Part shown: positions 47,014-61,100 of the stretch, one piece after another
Layout of the letters: each line of letters opens with the position of its first letter
Numbering within the stretch: position 1 is the first letter of the stretch
Assembly: GCA_030063045.1 (NCBI GenBank)
Contig: JAQSEB010000147.1
Location: forward strand, 1-64,000
Direction of reading: 5' to 3'
DNA length: 64,000 nt
DNA from: Pratylenchus scribneri
Taxonomy: Eukaryota > Nematoda > Chromadorea > Rhabditida > Pratylenchidae
Notes under the pieces: model-generated
The model's input: the letters and a program-made list of their open reading frames with translations, nothing else
Told to the model about the DNA's origin: nothing
Database searches by the model: none
Position numbers and translations under genes: made by a program

Positions 47014-48144
47014 GTTAACAAATTGTTTGATCAAATATAAATGGCCAAAAATTTATAACATATTTTGCTTATTTTTTGACAAGATTTGGGATTGAATTGA
47101 TATATATGAATATGAGTAGAGAATTTAAAAAAAATTTGTTGGAATAAAAAACATAACAATTTGTACTCTTTCAGTTTTTGGGATTTAATTCATAAAGAAA
47201 AAAATGATTGCGGATATGCTCTACAAATATCAAGATTAAATAATGATTTAAAATACAAATTTATTATCTTTTCCAATTTCTCAAATTCATTTTTTGCATT
47301 TCAATTTATACTAATTTTGCCAAATTATATATCATTTTCATTGTGTCATGTCGAAAAAGGTTTATAGGGTTTATCTGATTTATTATGAATCAAAAAACAC
47401 CCACATTTGCACTATTGAGGAGGAATCGCCCATATTTGCACGGCCCTTTGTCTATTGAGGGATTGACCCCGTACGTTTTTAGACAGCTCAATTTCTTTAA
47501 GTTCTTTATTTCAACAAAAATAGGAAAAAAAATTTTTGAATTGGAAATGAAGTGGAGCGATTAGGTTTAGACAATTGGGTCTAAATGGTTTAAATAAGGA
47601 AAAATTTGAGGAAATATTTTTTGAATTTTTGGATTTGATCAAATTGTTAGTTTTAAAACGAGTGTACTCTGTGCGCCAGTTAGTTGGATAGGGTAATTCG
47701 ATTCACGAAATTTATTCGAAAGGAATATTTATTTTTAAAAGAATTAATTCTTTTAGAAATTTATTTAATTTGCAATTGTAATCAAGGGTATAAATTTTTG
47801 AATTTAATAATTTTTAGCATTTTTACTTTAAATATGGAAAAAAATTAATTAATTTAATTAAGTTAATATATAATAATTAAAGGATTAATATCTGAAAATA
47901 AAATCATTTTATTCCACCAATTTATCGAATAAATCATTTGATTATCTTATTTGTTATGATTTTTCACCATCGTCAGAAATTTTTTGAATTTTGAAAACAT
48001 AAAAAAGAATATTCTTTATATAATTGTAAATGTTAATTCGTTGAAATATAATTAAAAGTGAAATATTTGAATAGTCTAGCCAGAAATTTTTAACAAATTA
48101 AATAAAATATTTAGAAAATTTATCAAAAATCAATTGTTTCAAAT
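47014..48144. other. Spacer between the foldback element and the inverted gene fragment
   Basis: Mostly AT-rich without a supportable gene. At about 47395-47480 a terminal remnant of the foldback family of 25148-25581 is visible (GGAATCGCCCATATTTGCAC, GGCCCTTTGTC, TTGACCCCGTACG). Confidence 0.5.
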
Positions 48145-48796
48145 TTAATTCAATTTCCTTTGTTTTTTAGGGCGCCAAATTTGAGTGCCGATGGTCCTGA
48201 AATTATGATGAATTTTAATATTATTTAAATAAAATAATAATAATTACCATTGTCCAAGTTGTTCGGCTGGCACAAATTTTGCATACAAATGAATATTTGC
48301 CAATTTTTTGTAGATTTCAGCCTTGCTATACTAAAATAGATTTAAAAATTAAATATTTAAATTTAATTCAATTCTAAAATTTAAAAAATTTAGAAAATTT
48401 GTAAATAAAAAATTTTGAAAATTAAAGAATGCTTTAATAAATTTAAAATAATTTTAATATCCACAAAAATATAGAATTCGTCATTTTCCTTATTTAATTG
48501 GGTAAAAAATTGAAATTTATAAAAATTAATCCTATATTGCTAATGAGTAATGACTAAAATTATTGGATTATCTGCAATTATTATTAGATTGGGATTTGAA
48601 TATGCAAAATTTTGATTTAAATTAAGTCAGCAGTAATGTGCTTAGAATCATCACAAATCAATATTAAACTAAAAAGTCAATTTTCATGGATTTTAATTAA
48701 TTTAATTTTCAAAAAATATTAATTTATTTAAAATTAGAAATAAAATAAAAATAATTTTAATTATAAAACTTTACCTTTCTCATTGAAAATATGAAT
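48145..48796 (-). pseudogene. Inverted fragment of the poly(A)-polymerase-like 3' end
   Basis: On the minus strand this corresponds to 44515-45268 of copy 1. It has the last ~20 bases of exon 24 with its donor (48796-48773), then an exon at 48330-48248 (83 nt, as in copy 1; YSKAEIYKKLANIHLYAKF) and a last exon at 48196-48145 (TIGTQIWRPKKQRKLN, stop TAA). Splice sites and frame are intact, but all upstream exons are missing. At 48796/48797 it abuts the conserved 5' flank of copy 2. It is diverged from copy 1, so it is not a fresh inversion of it; it may be the end of a third copy, or of the copy that once lay here. Confidence 0.8.
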
Positions 48797-49180
48797 AAAA
48801 ATGGATCAATCGAAACTCTTTGCTTTTACTATCCTATATGATTTTGATTTGGAGAGGGAAAGAAGGAATATGAGGGAAATTGAATGGAATTGAGGACAAA
48901 CCTCTCTGGCATTGGCACAAGAATCAACCGTTAATTTATGGCCGAGTGATTTATTGCCTATGGGCAAGCAAAGAAAAGAGGACGGATAATGGTCCTTAAT
49001 TTTTCATTTTTCTTTCATTCACCAAAATCAATGATATCGGCAATAATTTCCCTTCATTAGGCAATAAAAAAATTTTATTATATTTTATAAATAATTTTTC
49101 AAAAAAGACATTATTTACTTTGAATGAAAATAGAATATAAAATATTAAAATTAATTTTAATTTCATATAAAATATTCAAA
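48797..49180 (+). promoter_or_regulatory. 5' flank conserved between the two big-gene copies, copy 2
   Basis: Matches 27281-27692 block for block, ending at the ATG of copy 2. Conservation of non-coding sequence next to introns that have diverged freely suggests promoter or 5' UTR function, or simply a younger, less scrambled segment. Confidence 0.5.
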
Positions 49181-52100
49181 ATGAACTTTTTCAATCAAAT
49201 TAAAAATATGCTATTTTATTTGCTTCTATTCAATCAAAATATTTTCATGACGATGCAAAATGATATTGGTATTACATATTATAATTATAATAATAAATTA
49301 TTTATAATGCAAAAAAAGATGCCATTCTCCTACTATAAATTAAATAGAAATATAAAAATTATCAAATTAATCAAAAAAGTGGAAATATTTTATTTTAATT
49401 CATGAGAGCTTGAAAAATGAAAAAATGTTTAATCCTAATTAAATTAAAATACTAGAAGATTAGGTTTATGGCCTTATCGGGAAATAAATTTCAATAAAAA
49501 TTAATCCAATTTTAAAATTTTTTGAATTTCTTTAATTAAAATAAATTTTATTTATTTTGACAATTAAAATGTTAATAATAAATTCGATTTAAAAAATTTG
49601 ACAAATAATTTTTAAAAATTATATTTTTTAAGTATTCGATTTGGACAAGGAATACACCAATTTGATGCTGCTTTCCAATTTTGATTCCGTTAAGGAGCCG
49701 GGCATTGAGGAAGATGTACTCTTAAATATAATTTAAAATAAAACAAAATAATTATTCATTTACAAAATTATTTAAAAATTAATTTTATTTTATTCCTTCT
49801 CAATTTTATTTTTTATTAACATAACTTTTATTTATTACTTAAGTCTTTAAAATTTTTTTAAAATTAATTACACATTTAAAATAAGACAAATCAAAAATAA
49901 ATTATAGAGCATATTATAAAATTTTATTTGTTGAATCAATCGAATTAAATTGTTTAAATTCTTTTATTTTTTTGGTTACAATTTAATGAATTTTAAATTA
50001 AATTTAATCGAAACGGTTTTTAGGGAATTCTTCAAATTTCTATAAGATTTGGCACATTTAAAATACAGTTTATTAGGCATAAAGATAGATAAAAGTTAAA
50101 AATTTTTGCATCCCTTCAGCAAATAAATTTGGAGCGTCGAATGCAATTTCGGCTGATTGCTTGGAATTTTGCTGAAAAATATGGCTCGGAAAATGATAAG
50201 AAAAAAATAGCAAGAAATAAAAAAGGCGAAATTAAAGATATGATCAAATATGCTTGCGATTTGTGGACGAAAACAGCGTTAAAAGAAGAAATTGAGCAAG
50301 CCAAAAAAATTGAAGAAAACCCGGAATTAGCTCATAAAACTAGGAAAGGTTGCTTTAAGAAAAAATTTAAATTTAATTTTTTAAAAAAATCGAGAGAATT
50401 ATATTAAATAGCACATTTTGTCTAATTCCAGTTTCTTTTGCATCCGAACAGATATATCAAAAATTAAAATTTATAATAATATAATAACTCATGAAGAATT
50501 GAATCAATTATGATTTTTTATCAATTAAATGGCAAAATTTTGGCTATTTATTTGGATTTTTCCCCCCTCTAAAATTGCGCACTCCGAGTTTTGCGCACTA
50601 TTTTTTTAATAATTTTAATTTAAAATTTTAAGAAAAGAACCAATATGATTAGTCTATCCTAAATCCCAAAATCTAAAATTTTTCAAAGGGGAAAATACAA
50701 TTTTAGATTAGAGTTTAATTCTAATTTAAAGTATAAAATTAGATTTTGTCTTCAGAACATAAACATAAGGAATAGAAAGGGAAATCAGACATTACCAAAT
50801 ATTTTTCGTCCCTGAAACTTTTAAATTTTGTGATTTCGGCAGTTGACCTAAATTTTTTATTCTAATTAATTTTTAATAATATCGATTATTTTAAAAGCTT
50901 ATTTTCGTATTCATATTAAAAAAAGTGTGTAAATGTCCTGTTTTTATAGGGTACACAAAAATCGAGGGCGCAATGTCAGCGAACTATAATTTTATTTAAA
51001 TTGGTTCAGAATTGATGAAATTATTCAAAAAAATTTTTTAAACTAATTTCCATATTAAATGATCTATATTTAAATAATTTTGATCTAATTCCTTCAATAC
51101 TGAACCAATTTAATAAATTAAAAATCATTAAATAGTTGATAAGATCCTTCCCTGATGAGTTATATTTTATCAAAGAAAAGTTGGATTTTGTACAAAGCGA
51201 ATAAAAAACTCAACGAAATTTGAATAATTTTTGAAAATATAAAAATATAATTTTATTGGATAAAAAGATTCCTCATTTAAAATCAATTTATAAAATTTTT
51301 AATATTAAAATTTGACAATTCTTTATCCTTTTTTTATTTAAGCCTTCTTAAAGCAATTTAAAGAAAAGCCCATGAGTTTGGCTGATATGATCAAACGAGA
51401 TCAAGGCGATTGTGACCATTTGGAATTCCAGCTGGATGATAAATCTGACCCATTTGAGGAAATGCCAATATGGGTCAACAATTTTTTTGATGCCGCAAAT
51501 GATTTGCATTTTGAAGCGATGAAAAAATTATTGAGTGGAAAAAAATTGGAGGAGGACAATTTCGAATTTTGGTGGACAAAATTCCAACAAAGAATACAAG
51601 AATTGCGCGATGAGGAACAGCTGAAAAAGGCGCTGGAACTGGAAGATGTGGAAGCAAAAATGGGCAGGTATAATTATAAAAAATGATTAATTTTTTTTTA
51701 AAAAAAATCATTTCTTGTGCCATATAAAATATTAAAATTATTTTTAAACCATCAAAAATAAGAATTTTTATATTTTATTTTATTTTATATTTATTCGTGG
51801 AAATTTGATAATCTTTAAATAAAATTTTAGATTAAATAATGAAAAGAATTAATTAAATTCTTGAATTTGTGTGGTAAGCAATTTTAATTTTTCTTTACAA
51901 AATGATGATGAAAAATTACATTCCAATAGTGAGGATCGAAATCTCAACCTCATTTAGCGAACTTTATCTACTCCTCTGCTTAATAATTAATAATTATAAT
52001 TAGGGACTAATTTAATCAAATAAAATGTTTATAATTTTTTTATTACCATCAAAATATCAGAAAAATGATAAAATAGAGTCATTTTGCCCAGAAGAATAAC

Positions 52101-55100
52101 TAAATGAATGAGCTGGATGAGCTGACATTGAGAATTTTTAATTCATTTTATAGATCAAAGGCAATTGTTCCATTTAATGTGAACAAAAAGAAGGTAATTC
52201 CTTTGGAAGAAGGCAATGAAAAAGAAGAAAGCCAATTCCTGCGGGAAATGCGCAAATTGGTCATTAATTCCCTAACAAAGGATGGGCAAGAGGAATTGAA
52301 ATTGGTCAAAAGACAAATTATAAAAATGACATCAGCAAATACATTGATTAATCTGGACAGTTTTTATCCAGTACTTCTTGGAATTGGTTATTTTATTAAT
52401 TATATATTAATTTTGTTTAAACCTATTTAAGTTATGATTTTTTAGTGTTGAAATTAGAATGTTATTTTGAATGGGAAAATTGAGATTTTTCACAGAATTT
52501 TAAAAATCTTAATCGTGTCCCTCGATATAACTTCTAAAAATTTATTCATTAATTCTAATGTATATCAAAGTTTTAAGCGAAGACTTAAATCCAGAGATAA
52601 CTTGAAATGAAATTCGAGATATCTCGATCTCGAAAAAACCCATTTGCCGCACACTAATTATTATAAGGAAACACGAAATACCTTTTTTTAAACATTTTTT
52701 GTGATAGAGATCGCCAAGGCTAGGCTCTTCGGTCGGGATCTCGTTCGAAATTCAAGTTAGTCGGGAAATAGCACAAAATCTTCAGGTTTGATACCGTTCG
52801 GGTTTTTCTGGTTCACGAATTTTCCCGAACGAAATCCCGTCCAGCCGATATCTATACATAAATAAGTATGCAATTAAAGTAAAATTATTAAGAAATTTAA
52901 TTTTAGAAAAATTCTTAATCATATCTTTTTAAATAAATATTAAATTAAACAATTAATAAAAATAAATAAAACTATAATAAATTGTCAATTACCTTATTTT
53001 CAGGTACAATTGAGGAACAGGAAGCCCTAGGGTTTTATAAATACATTATGAATGATATGAATGAAGCGGAATTTGCATTTTGGGAATTCCGCATATCCGG
53101 TGCATTCTTTTATGACAGAATATGGCGTAAATTACTTGATCAGCTTTTTGAAAAAGAAGAAAATGAGGAAAATGTTCGCGCTCATCTAAAACAACTTTTT
53201 CAAATTTCAAAAAAATTCAATATATTCACAATTTCAACAAACATTGATAAATATGATGCCGAAAAAATGTGTTTGGAATTATTGCAACTTTGGAGGAAAA
53301 TTATGAGTGTAAATGAAGACTATGATAAAAAGAAACAAATAAAAGAAAATTTTGAAGAATATAGGATGAAAATTCGAAAGGAATTACTCTGGAAGGAATA
53401 TTGGGACTGGCTGGATTTGTTGAAAAAGATGGACAAACAATTATTGGATAGCAATTTCAGTCCAGGAAATATTTATAAATTTTCCGAATTTTTTGGAGGT
53501 TTTGAACAAATCTGGTCAAAAATTATTGAGATGGAAAAATCCGGCCAAAAGCCTCTTCAATTGGACAGAGATGTTGATGCTGAAAATATGAATTATTCAA
53601 GAGAAAATTTTATGGATAAAATGTTGGCGCCATTCAGAACAAGTAATAAATATTTTATCGGTTTTAGAATATTATAAATTAATTTTAAAAACAATTTTTG
53701 AGAAAGAGATTAATTAAATAGCCTAATTATGGTAATGATTAAATTTTGTATAGAACACTAATAGAATATTGCATTTTATTTATATTTGAATAGAATTTAA
53801 TTTGCCGAATAAATTATTGAAAATGTTGAAAAATTGAAATTGCAAATTAAAATTTGGCCTAAGACACTCTAAATTAATTAATTAAGAGCTCAACGATTTT
53901 CGTTTGATCTACAACATTCAAGATTATTTTGAGAAAATTGTTTTACTTCAAAGTAAAGGCGATTTAAATATTCGAGAAATGATATGGAAAACGACAATTG
54001 ATATAAAAAGGTGCATTTGGGGTTTGGACTTGCTGATTTGGATGCAAATTTTGGATGAAAATATTGACCAAATTTCAAATGAAAATAATGAACAATTGGT
54101 GAATGGATGGTGGAATGCTCGTGTGGAAATAGAAATATTCCACGATTCATTGGCAATAAGGGAGGGCGGATACGAGGGAATTGAAAAACCTGGTAGGAAT
54201 TTAAATAAGCGAAAAATAAATATTTATGTTTCGCGTGTTCTGATGTAATTCCATCTCTTTTGTTTTTCCGCTTGTTCTGATTTGTTAATTCCGCCTGTTC
54301 TGTTTTTAATAATTCCGCTTGTACTGATTTTAATAAATCCGCCTGTTCTGATTTTAATAAATCCGCCTGTTCTGATTTTAATAAATCCGCCTGTTCTGAT
54401 TTTAATAATTCTGCCTGTTCTGATTTTAATAATTCCGCCTGTTCTGATTTTAATAATTCCGCCTGTTCTGATTTTAATAAATCCGCCTGTTCTGATTTTA
54501 ATAATTCAACCTGTTCTGATTTTTTAATTCCACCTATTCTGATTTTTAATAATTCCGCCTGTTCTGATTTTAATAATTCAACCTGTTCTGATTTTTTAAT
54601 TCCATCTATTCCGATTTTTAATAATTCCGCCTGTTCTGGTTTTAATAATTCCGCCTGTTCTGGTTTTAATAATTCCGCCTGTTCTGATTTTAATAATTCC
54701 GCCTGTTCTGATTTTAATAATTCCGCCTGTTCTGATTTTAATTATTCCGCCTGTTCTGATTTTAATAATTCCGCCTGTTCTGATTTTAATAATTCCGCCT
54801 GTTCTGATTTTAATTATTCCGCCTGTTCTGATTTTAATAATTCCGCCTGTTCTGATTTTAATAATTCCTCCTGTTCTGATTTGTTAATTTCGCTTTTTCT
54901 GATTTTTATTTCCGCCTGTTCTGATTTTAATAATTCCGCCTGTTCTGATTTTAATTATTTCGCCTGTTCTGATTTTAATAATTCCGCCTGTTCTGATTTT
55001 AATAATTCCGCCTGTTCTGATTTTAATAATTCCGCCTGTTCTGATTTTAATAATTCCTCCTGTTCTGATTTGTTAATTTCGCTTTTTCTGATTTTTATTT

Positions 55101-58100
55101 CCGCCAATGCTAATATAAATACAAATTTTTAAATGAAAGGAATAATTTAATAAGAAAAAATATTTAATTGAAGCTTTATACATGCTAAATTGGATGTATT
55201 TGCTCACGCATCAAAAATGCATTAAAAGAAATAGTGCTGGAGACAAAACTCACAAGGAAAAATTTGAAGATAATTTGAAGGAAGAAAATCGAAATGAAAT
55301 GAATAAAAATTTGATTAATTATATTGAAAAATGTAAAAAATTGGCAAAGGAATACACGGAAAAAGAGAGAAAGCATTATGACGAAGATGAAATACGCAAA
55401 AAGCGTTGGGATTATATAACGAAACTTATTAATGAAGGTGAAAGATTCTATGCGGAATATATTGCTAACGATTTGGCAGGTAAATATATTTTAAAAAAAA
55501 AGAAGTTTATTAACATAAATATTTAATCATAAATAATTTTTTAAGAACAAATAGAAGACCAGGAAACATTGACAAAACTTGAAGTACTGATTGGCAGTAA
55601 ATTTTTAGCCGAATTAACGGCAAAATACAGCAAAAAGTTTGTGAGATAAAAATATTTTTAAAAAAGATAAATATTTACAGCATTGGGCGAAGATATTTGG
55701 TAGAAAAATGGATTGAAATATTCCAAATTCCGGATAAAAAGATCCGATTCAAAGCCAGCCTGGATGTTATGTATTTGCGAGCTAGAAAAATAATTTTTAA
55801 TATAAAATATTCTGCAAAAAAAGATCAAATTATACTAATTGCTTCTCAACGTGAATATGCCAGAAAATTATATGACGGAATAACACGAATTGAACAACAA
55901 GTGGCCAATGTTCTGGGAATGGAAGAAAAAGAACAGATTGGAGACAATATTCCAACAACAAGTCGCACAAAAAACATTGAAATATCCACTGATGAGTGTA
56001 GTCGACAAATCAACATGATCCGTTCCATCAAAATGCTTAGAGATTTTTGCGCCATGCTCGCTGAAGAGCAATCGTCTAACTTTATTAACACTTATAATTA
56101 TAACGATATTCAAATGCTAACTAGCGAATTTGTGCAAACAAATTTCAAAAGAATTATAGAGGAATTGAGAAATTTTCATATGAAAGGTTTGGATTTCAAA
56201 CAATTCGCAAGAGTTTTGCAATCGGATCCAAAATTGGTACAATATTTACGGAATGAAGTGGGTGCAGTTTACGAGCTGAACACATTGTTAAGCTGGGGCT
56301 ATGATGGAGAGAAGCAAAAATTAAATTATGAAACTATTTGGAATGAATTAAATGAAGACCCCAATGTGATGATTGGGGACAAAGAGGAAAAGGCAAAAAG
56401 AAGGAATATTGAAATTGTTTGGGAGGAGGCATCAAAAGGGGCCAATTCGGTCGGCAACAATTTAGAAAATCCATTGCGCGACATCAATTGTAATTTTTTC
56501 AAAATTTTTTATTATATTTATAATTTTGCAGAATTTAATTTTTTTATTTTATCTTTCCAAAATAAAAGTAGAATAAAATTAGAATTTTGATTAAAATAGA
56601 GATTTTTTTATAAACTATTCTATTGAATTTATTTTTTAAAAATTTTAATTTTAAAAATTTTTTATATAATTATTTTGTAGTTTTCAATGATAAAAGACTC
56701 GTAGAAAATTATGCTTTGGCATTTAAAAAATACAAATTGAATGGAGAAAATTCGCCAACAAAAATGTATTCATTAGCAGCAAATATTTTGGTTTTCATGC
56801 AAAATTTTGAACAATTGATAATGCGACCAACAAGACTTCCCACAAAATTGCGATTAATTCGAGCAAAATATGGTGAACAAATTCGCCTATTTGCTCGTAT
56901 TGAATATGACAAAATTTTGACCGATTTTGAGGAAGTTAATTTCAATGTTCAAAGGTAAGGGACTAAAGAAAGTCTCTTCACAAAAAATGGTTATAATTAT
57001 AAGTATAATCAAAGAGCAAAGACCCAAAAATTATATAAATCTTTTATATTATAATGAATTTGTTTTTTTTTATTCAAAATTTAGTCAGAAAAAATTTAGG
57101 AAAATTTAAAATTTTATATTTAATTCATTAAATTAGCTAGAAAAATTAAACATTAATTTTCTAAATCCTCTAAAAAAAATTAAAATAATCATTTTTTTCT
57201 AATTAATATAATTTTATTTTTTTTATAATTTATTATTTTTCAAATTTAATTTTGACAAGAGTAAATTTAAATATTAAATCATCCAAAAATAAGAATATTT
57301 AGATTTTTAATTTAATTGATAAATTTCAAGAAATTTGGTTCCGAGAATTGAATATTTTTAAATTTTAAAATTTTTCCAGAGAATTATTCGCTCGGCTGCT
57401 TTCAGAAATAAATAGTAGATCAAAAAAGGAAATTATCTCAGAAATTTTGCACAATTATCGGCTGGAAAAAATTGTTGTAGAAAATGAAAATGATAAAATA
57501 TTTGAGTACTACGATGAGAATATTCAAAAATTACATACAGAAGAATTTGTCCGCCTATTAAGGCAGGAAAAGTGGGAAGAGGAGAAAAATAAAGGCAAAA
57601 AGGAAGGCGAAAAATTCTCAATTGCAAAATTATTAAAGGGTCAGTTTTGGAAATGACATGAGAATTTAAAAAAAAATAAATTAGCAAGGAAAATTCTGGC
57701 ACTTTAATGATATTTTTGGTATAATAACGGCTAATTATCATAAAATCCATAAAAAAATGTTGAAAAATTTATTTTATAATATTTAAGATGCAAATTCCGA
57801 GCATGGAAAGCGACAAATTCTTTTCAATTTTATTGGCGATTTTGTACGAATTGAAAGCATTTTCAATGAAATTGGTCCACGCGGAATAAAAATCCATGCC
57901 AAAGATTATGCCCATTTTATGAAAGGGAAAGAAATAGTAGAAGAAATGGAAAGTCGAAATGAACAACCTTTCATTGAATTGCCAGAACCATTGGCAGAGG
58001 CCGAAAATTTGGGTATGCTTCTTAACACCTAAACTTCAGATATTTACAAAATTAAATCTATTCCTTATAAGACCCTCACAACTCCTTAAATCGAAATCGT

Positions 58101-61100
58101 TCATAATTCTAATAAAATAAAATTTACAGCAACACCAGAAATGCCCTTGGAAATAATTGAATTGACTATGAAAGAAATAGGAAAAAGCGATACAAATGAG
58201 AATTTGGAAGAAAAGAAGGCGGAAATTGTTGAATCACCTAATAATGCTCCCGGCTCCTTCATGAGTCCTTTACGCTCACTTTACAATTACATTCCATCCT
58301 TAAATAAAGTCAAAGAGGAGAAAAATGAAAATATGAACAAACAAATAGAAGAAAATGGTCCAAAAAGGGGGATCACAAAATTCTTCATATTTTCGGGCCA
58401 AAATAAGCCAGAAAATCGTAAATATGTGACGAAGGTGGAAATTTTGCCAATGAAGAAAAATAATGAAGGGAAATTGGAAGAAAATAAGCCGGAAAATTGG
58501 ACAACAGAATCAAAATGCAATGGAGAAATTCTGAATCAAAATAAAGTAAAAGGCAAATTTATAGTGGATTGGGGGAAATGCGGTCTGACCAATGAATTCT
58601 GGAATTCGTCGGAAAAGGCAGTTTTGCAAATGCTTATTTCAATTTGGGAGCCTAATTCAACTTCTGAAAATCGCCAATATACAGTGAATTTTTCAATGGA
58701 TTTGAAAATTAATACTGAAAATGATAAAGATGAACAGAGGGAAAAACTGCGTAAACTTTTAGAAGGCAGACATCTAATTGAAATTGACGTCACAAAAAGG
58801 AAAAAAAGCAGAAGTGAAACACAAAATAAGGAAAAAGTAAAAGAAGAAATGGAAAGCCAAAATGAACAACTTTTAGGCATAACAATTTCAGAACCACTGG
58901 TCGAGGCAAAAAATTTGGATACGCCTCAACTTGTTTTCGCAGGTCAGCAATAGTTGCGAATGATTATAACTCATTAGAACTTTAGCTGGTTTTGATGATT
59001 TTGGTTTCAAATTAAAGGGCAAACTTATGGCTAGCTAAAGATATAAATTTTTTGAAATAGTTGTAAAATAATGTAATTATGCTGAAAAATCAATTAAATT
59101 GACCACAATTTTATTATTAGGAAAAATTTCATCATCATTTCTTATATATTTAAAATATCCAAAAGTTTTTTTTCCTTAATTTGATACTAAAATAATTCAA
59201 ATCGGTTAATTACTTGATGAGTTATTGTTATTCGTGCCAAAGAGGGCCATTTTATAAAAAAATTCTTATTAGAACGACAAGAGCCGCCGGCAGATTTATT
59301 ACGACGAAAACCGCAAGCATATGTAGCAACAAAGAAAGAAAAGAAAAGTTGGGCTGATATGGCTTCCGATTCAGACGATTCTGATTCGGACAAAGGAAAG
59401 GAGGAAAGAAAAAATGTGCAAATTGAAGAAATTGTACAGGGTGGAAATGATCTACAAAAAATAGAGGAAATTAAAGACAATAAAGGTAATTTTTATTTAG
59501 CTTATCAATATTTTTAGAAAACATAAAAATAAAAACTCTCCTTTCCTAAATCCTTGATAAAAACTGAAGCCTGCGTGCTGTAAAATTACACTTGTTTAAT
59601 TTTTTACATTTTTAGAATCGGCGAAAGAGGGTAAAAGGGAAAATCCAATGGCAGAAGAGGCAATTTCTTCGAATACTACGAAACCGAAAGGGAAGAAAAA
59701 GAAGGGTAGATTCCAATTCCAAATCATCAAAGAAGAAGCTTCCTCCAATTCTCCTTCAATTAATAAAAATGATATTCCTGCAGTTGGTATTGCCAGCAGC
59801 GTCGCCGAAACTAGCAGCAAATCGCAAAAGAAACGTGAAAAGAAGAAATTGAAGAGAGCGGAAAAGGAATATGGCAAAGTTAAAATTTTAAAAAGAGATG
59901 AAAAGGAGGAAGAAGAAGAGGAAATTATCTATTTGCCGTCCAACGAAATTGTGGAAGGAAAATTTTATGACCATAAATTGCCTGCATTTGAAAGTGACGG
60001 AAATAACCTAAAAATTATTAAAATTTATTTTTAGAATATTTGAATAACCAATTTTTATACAACAAATTTTTGGAAATTTATGAAAAATTCACTGCCGAAC
60101 AGAAATGGTCACCGGAGGAACATTTATTCCTGACTATTGGCACATATTTGAATGAAATTAACCAAAAATTGAGGGCATTGGAAGGGATAAAATGTGGCAA
60201 AATATTTCTGCCAAATTCAATTGATTGGAAATTGGTGGAGGAAATGCAAAGAGAATTGAATGAATTAATTTTGATGGAAGAGAAAAAATGGAAATTGAAA
60301 GAATTGAATGAGTTAATGGCAAAATTGCATGAAATTTTTACAAAATTGCTGAGCCAAATAGACGGTTATAATAGTGGTGATGGAAAAGAGAATAATAATG
60401 AAAATTTATATGATGAAAGCTATTTGAGACTGCAATTGAATTGGATTTGCTTTGCCCGAGCAATTTGTGAAGAGAAAAAATTGGAACAAATTTGGTCAGT
60501 GAAAAGTATAACAAGGCAAACTTATAATCGCGATTTTGTCGCTTTGATTGGCCAACAGTCGATTATTGTTGCTGAACATGGACAGAAAAAGAATCAACAT
60601 AAAATAAATGCATTAGAAAACTTGAGGATACAATTTAAGAAAGAATATTTAATCCCATATAAACAAATGTTGGAGCAGAATGTAATTGGTAAGAATATTT
60701 TTATTTTATTTTATAAATATCCTCTTCGTTTTGTTTAAAATAATTTCGAGTGTTCTAATTTTCAATCGCCTATTCTGATTTTTAATTCCGCCTGTTCTGA
60801 TTTTTAAATTCCGCCTTTTCTGATTTTAATTCCAACTGTTCTGATTTTAATAATTCCGCCTGTTCTGATTTTAAATAATTCCGCCTGTTCTGATTTATAA
60901 TTCCGCCTGTTCTGATTTTAAATAATTCCGTCAGTTCTGATTTTAATAATTCCACCTGTTCTGATTTTAAATAATTCCGCCTGTTCTGATTTCAATAATT
61001 CCGCCTGTTCTGATTTTAAATAATTCCGCCAGTTCTGATTTATAATTCCGCCTGTTCTGATTTTAAATAATTCCGTCAGTTCTGATTTTAATAATTCCGC

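Noticed and set aside
57433..57750. 105-codon minus-strand ORF
   Set aside because: It is a shadow of the plus-strand exon 57380-57639 of the giant gene.
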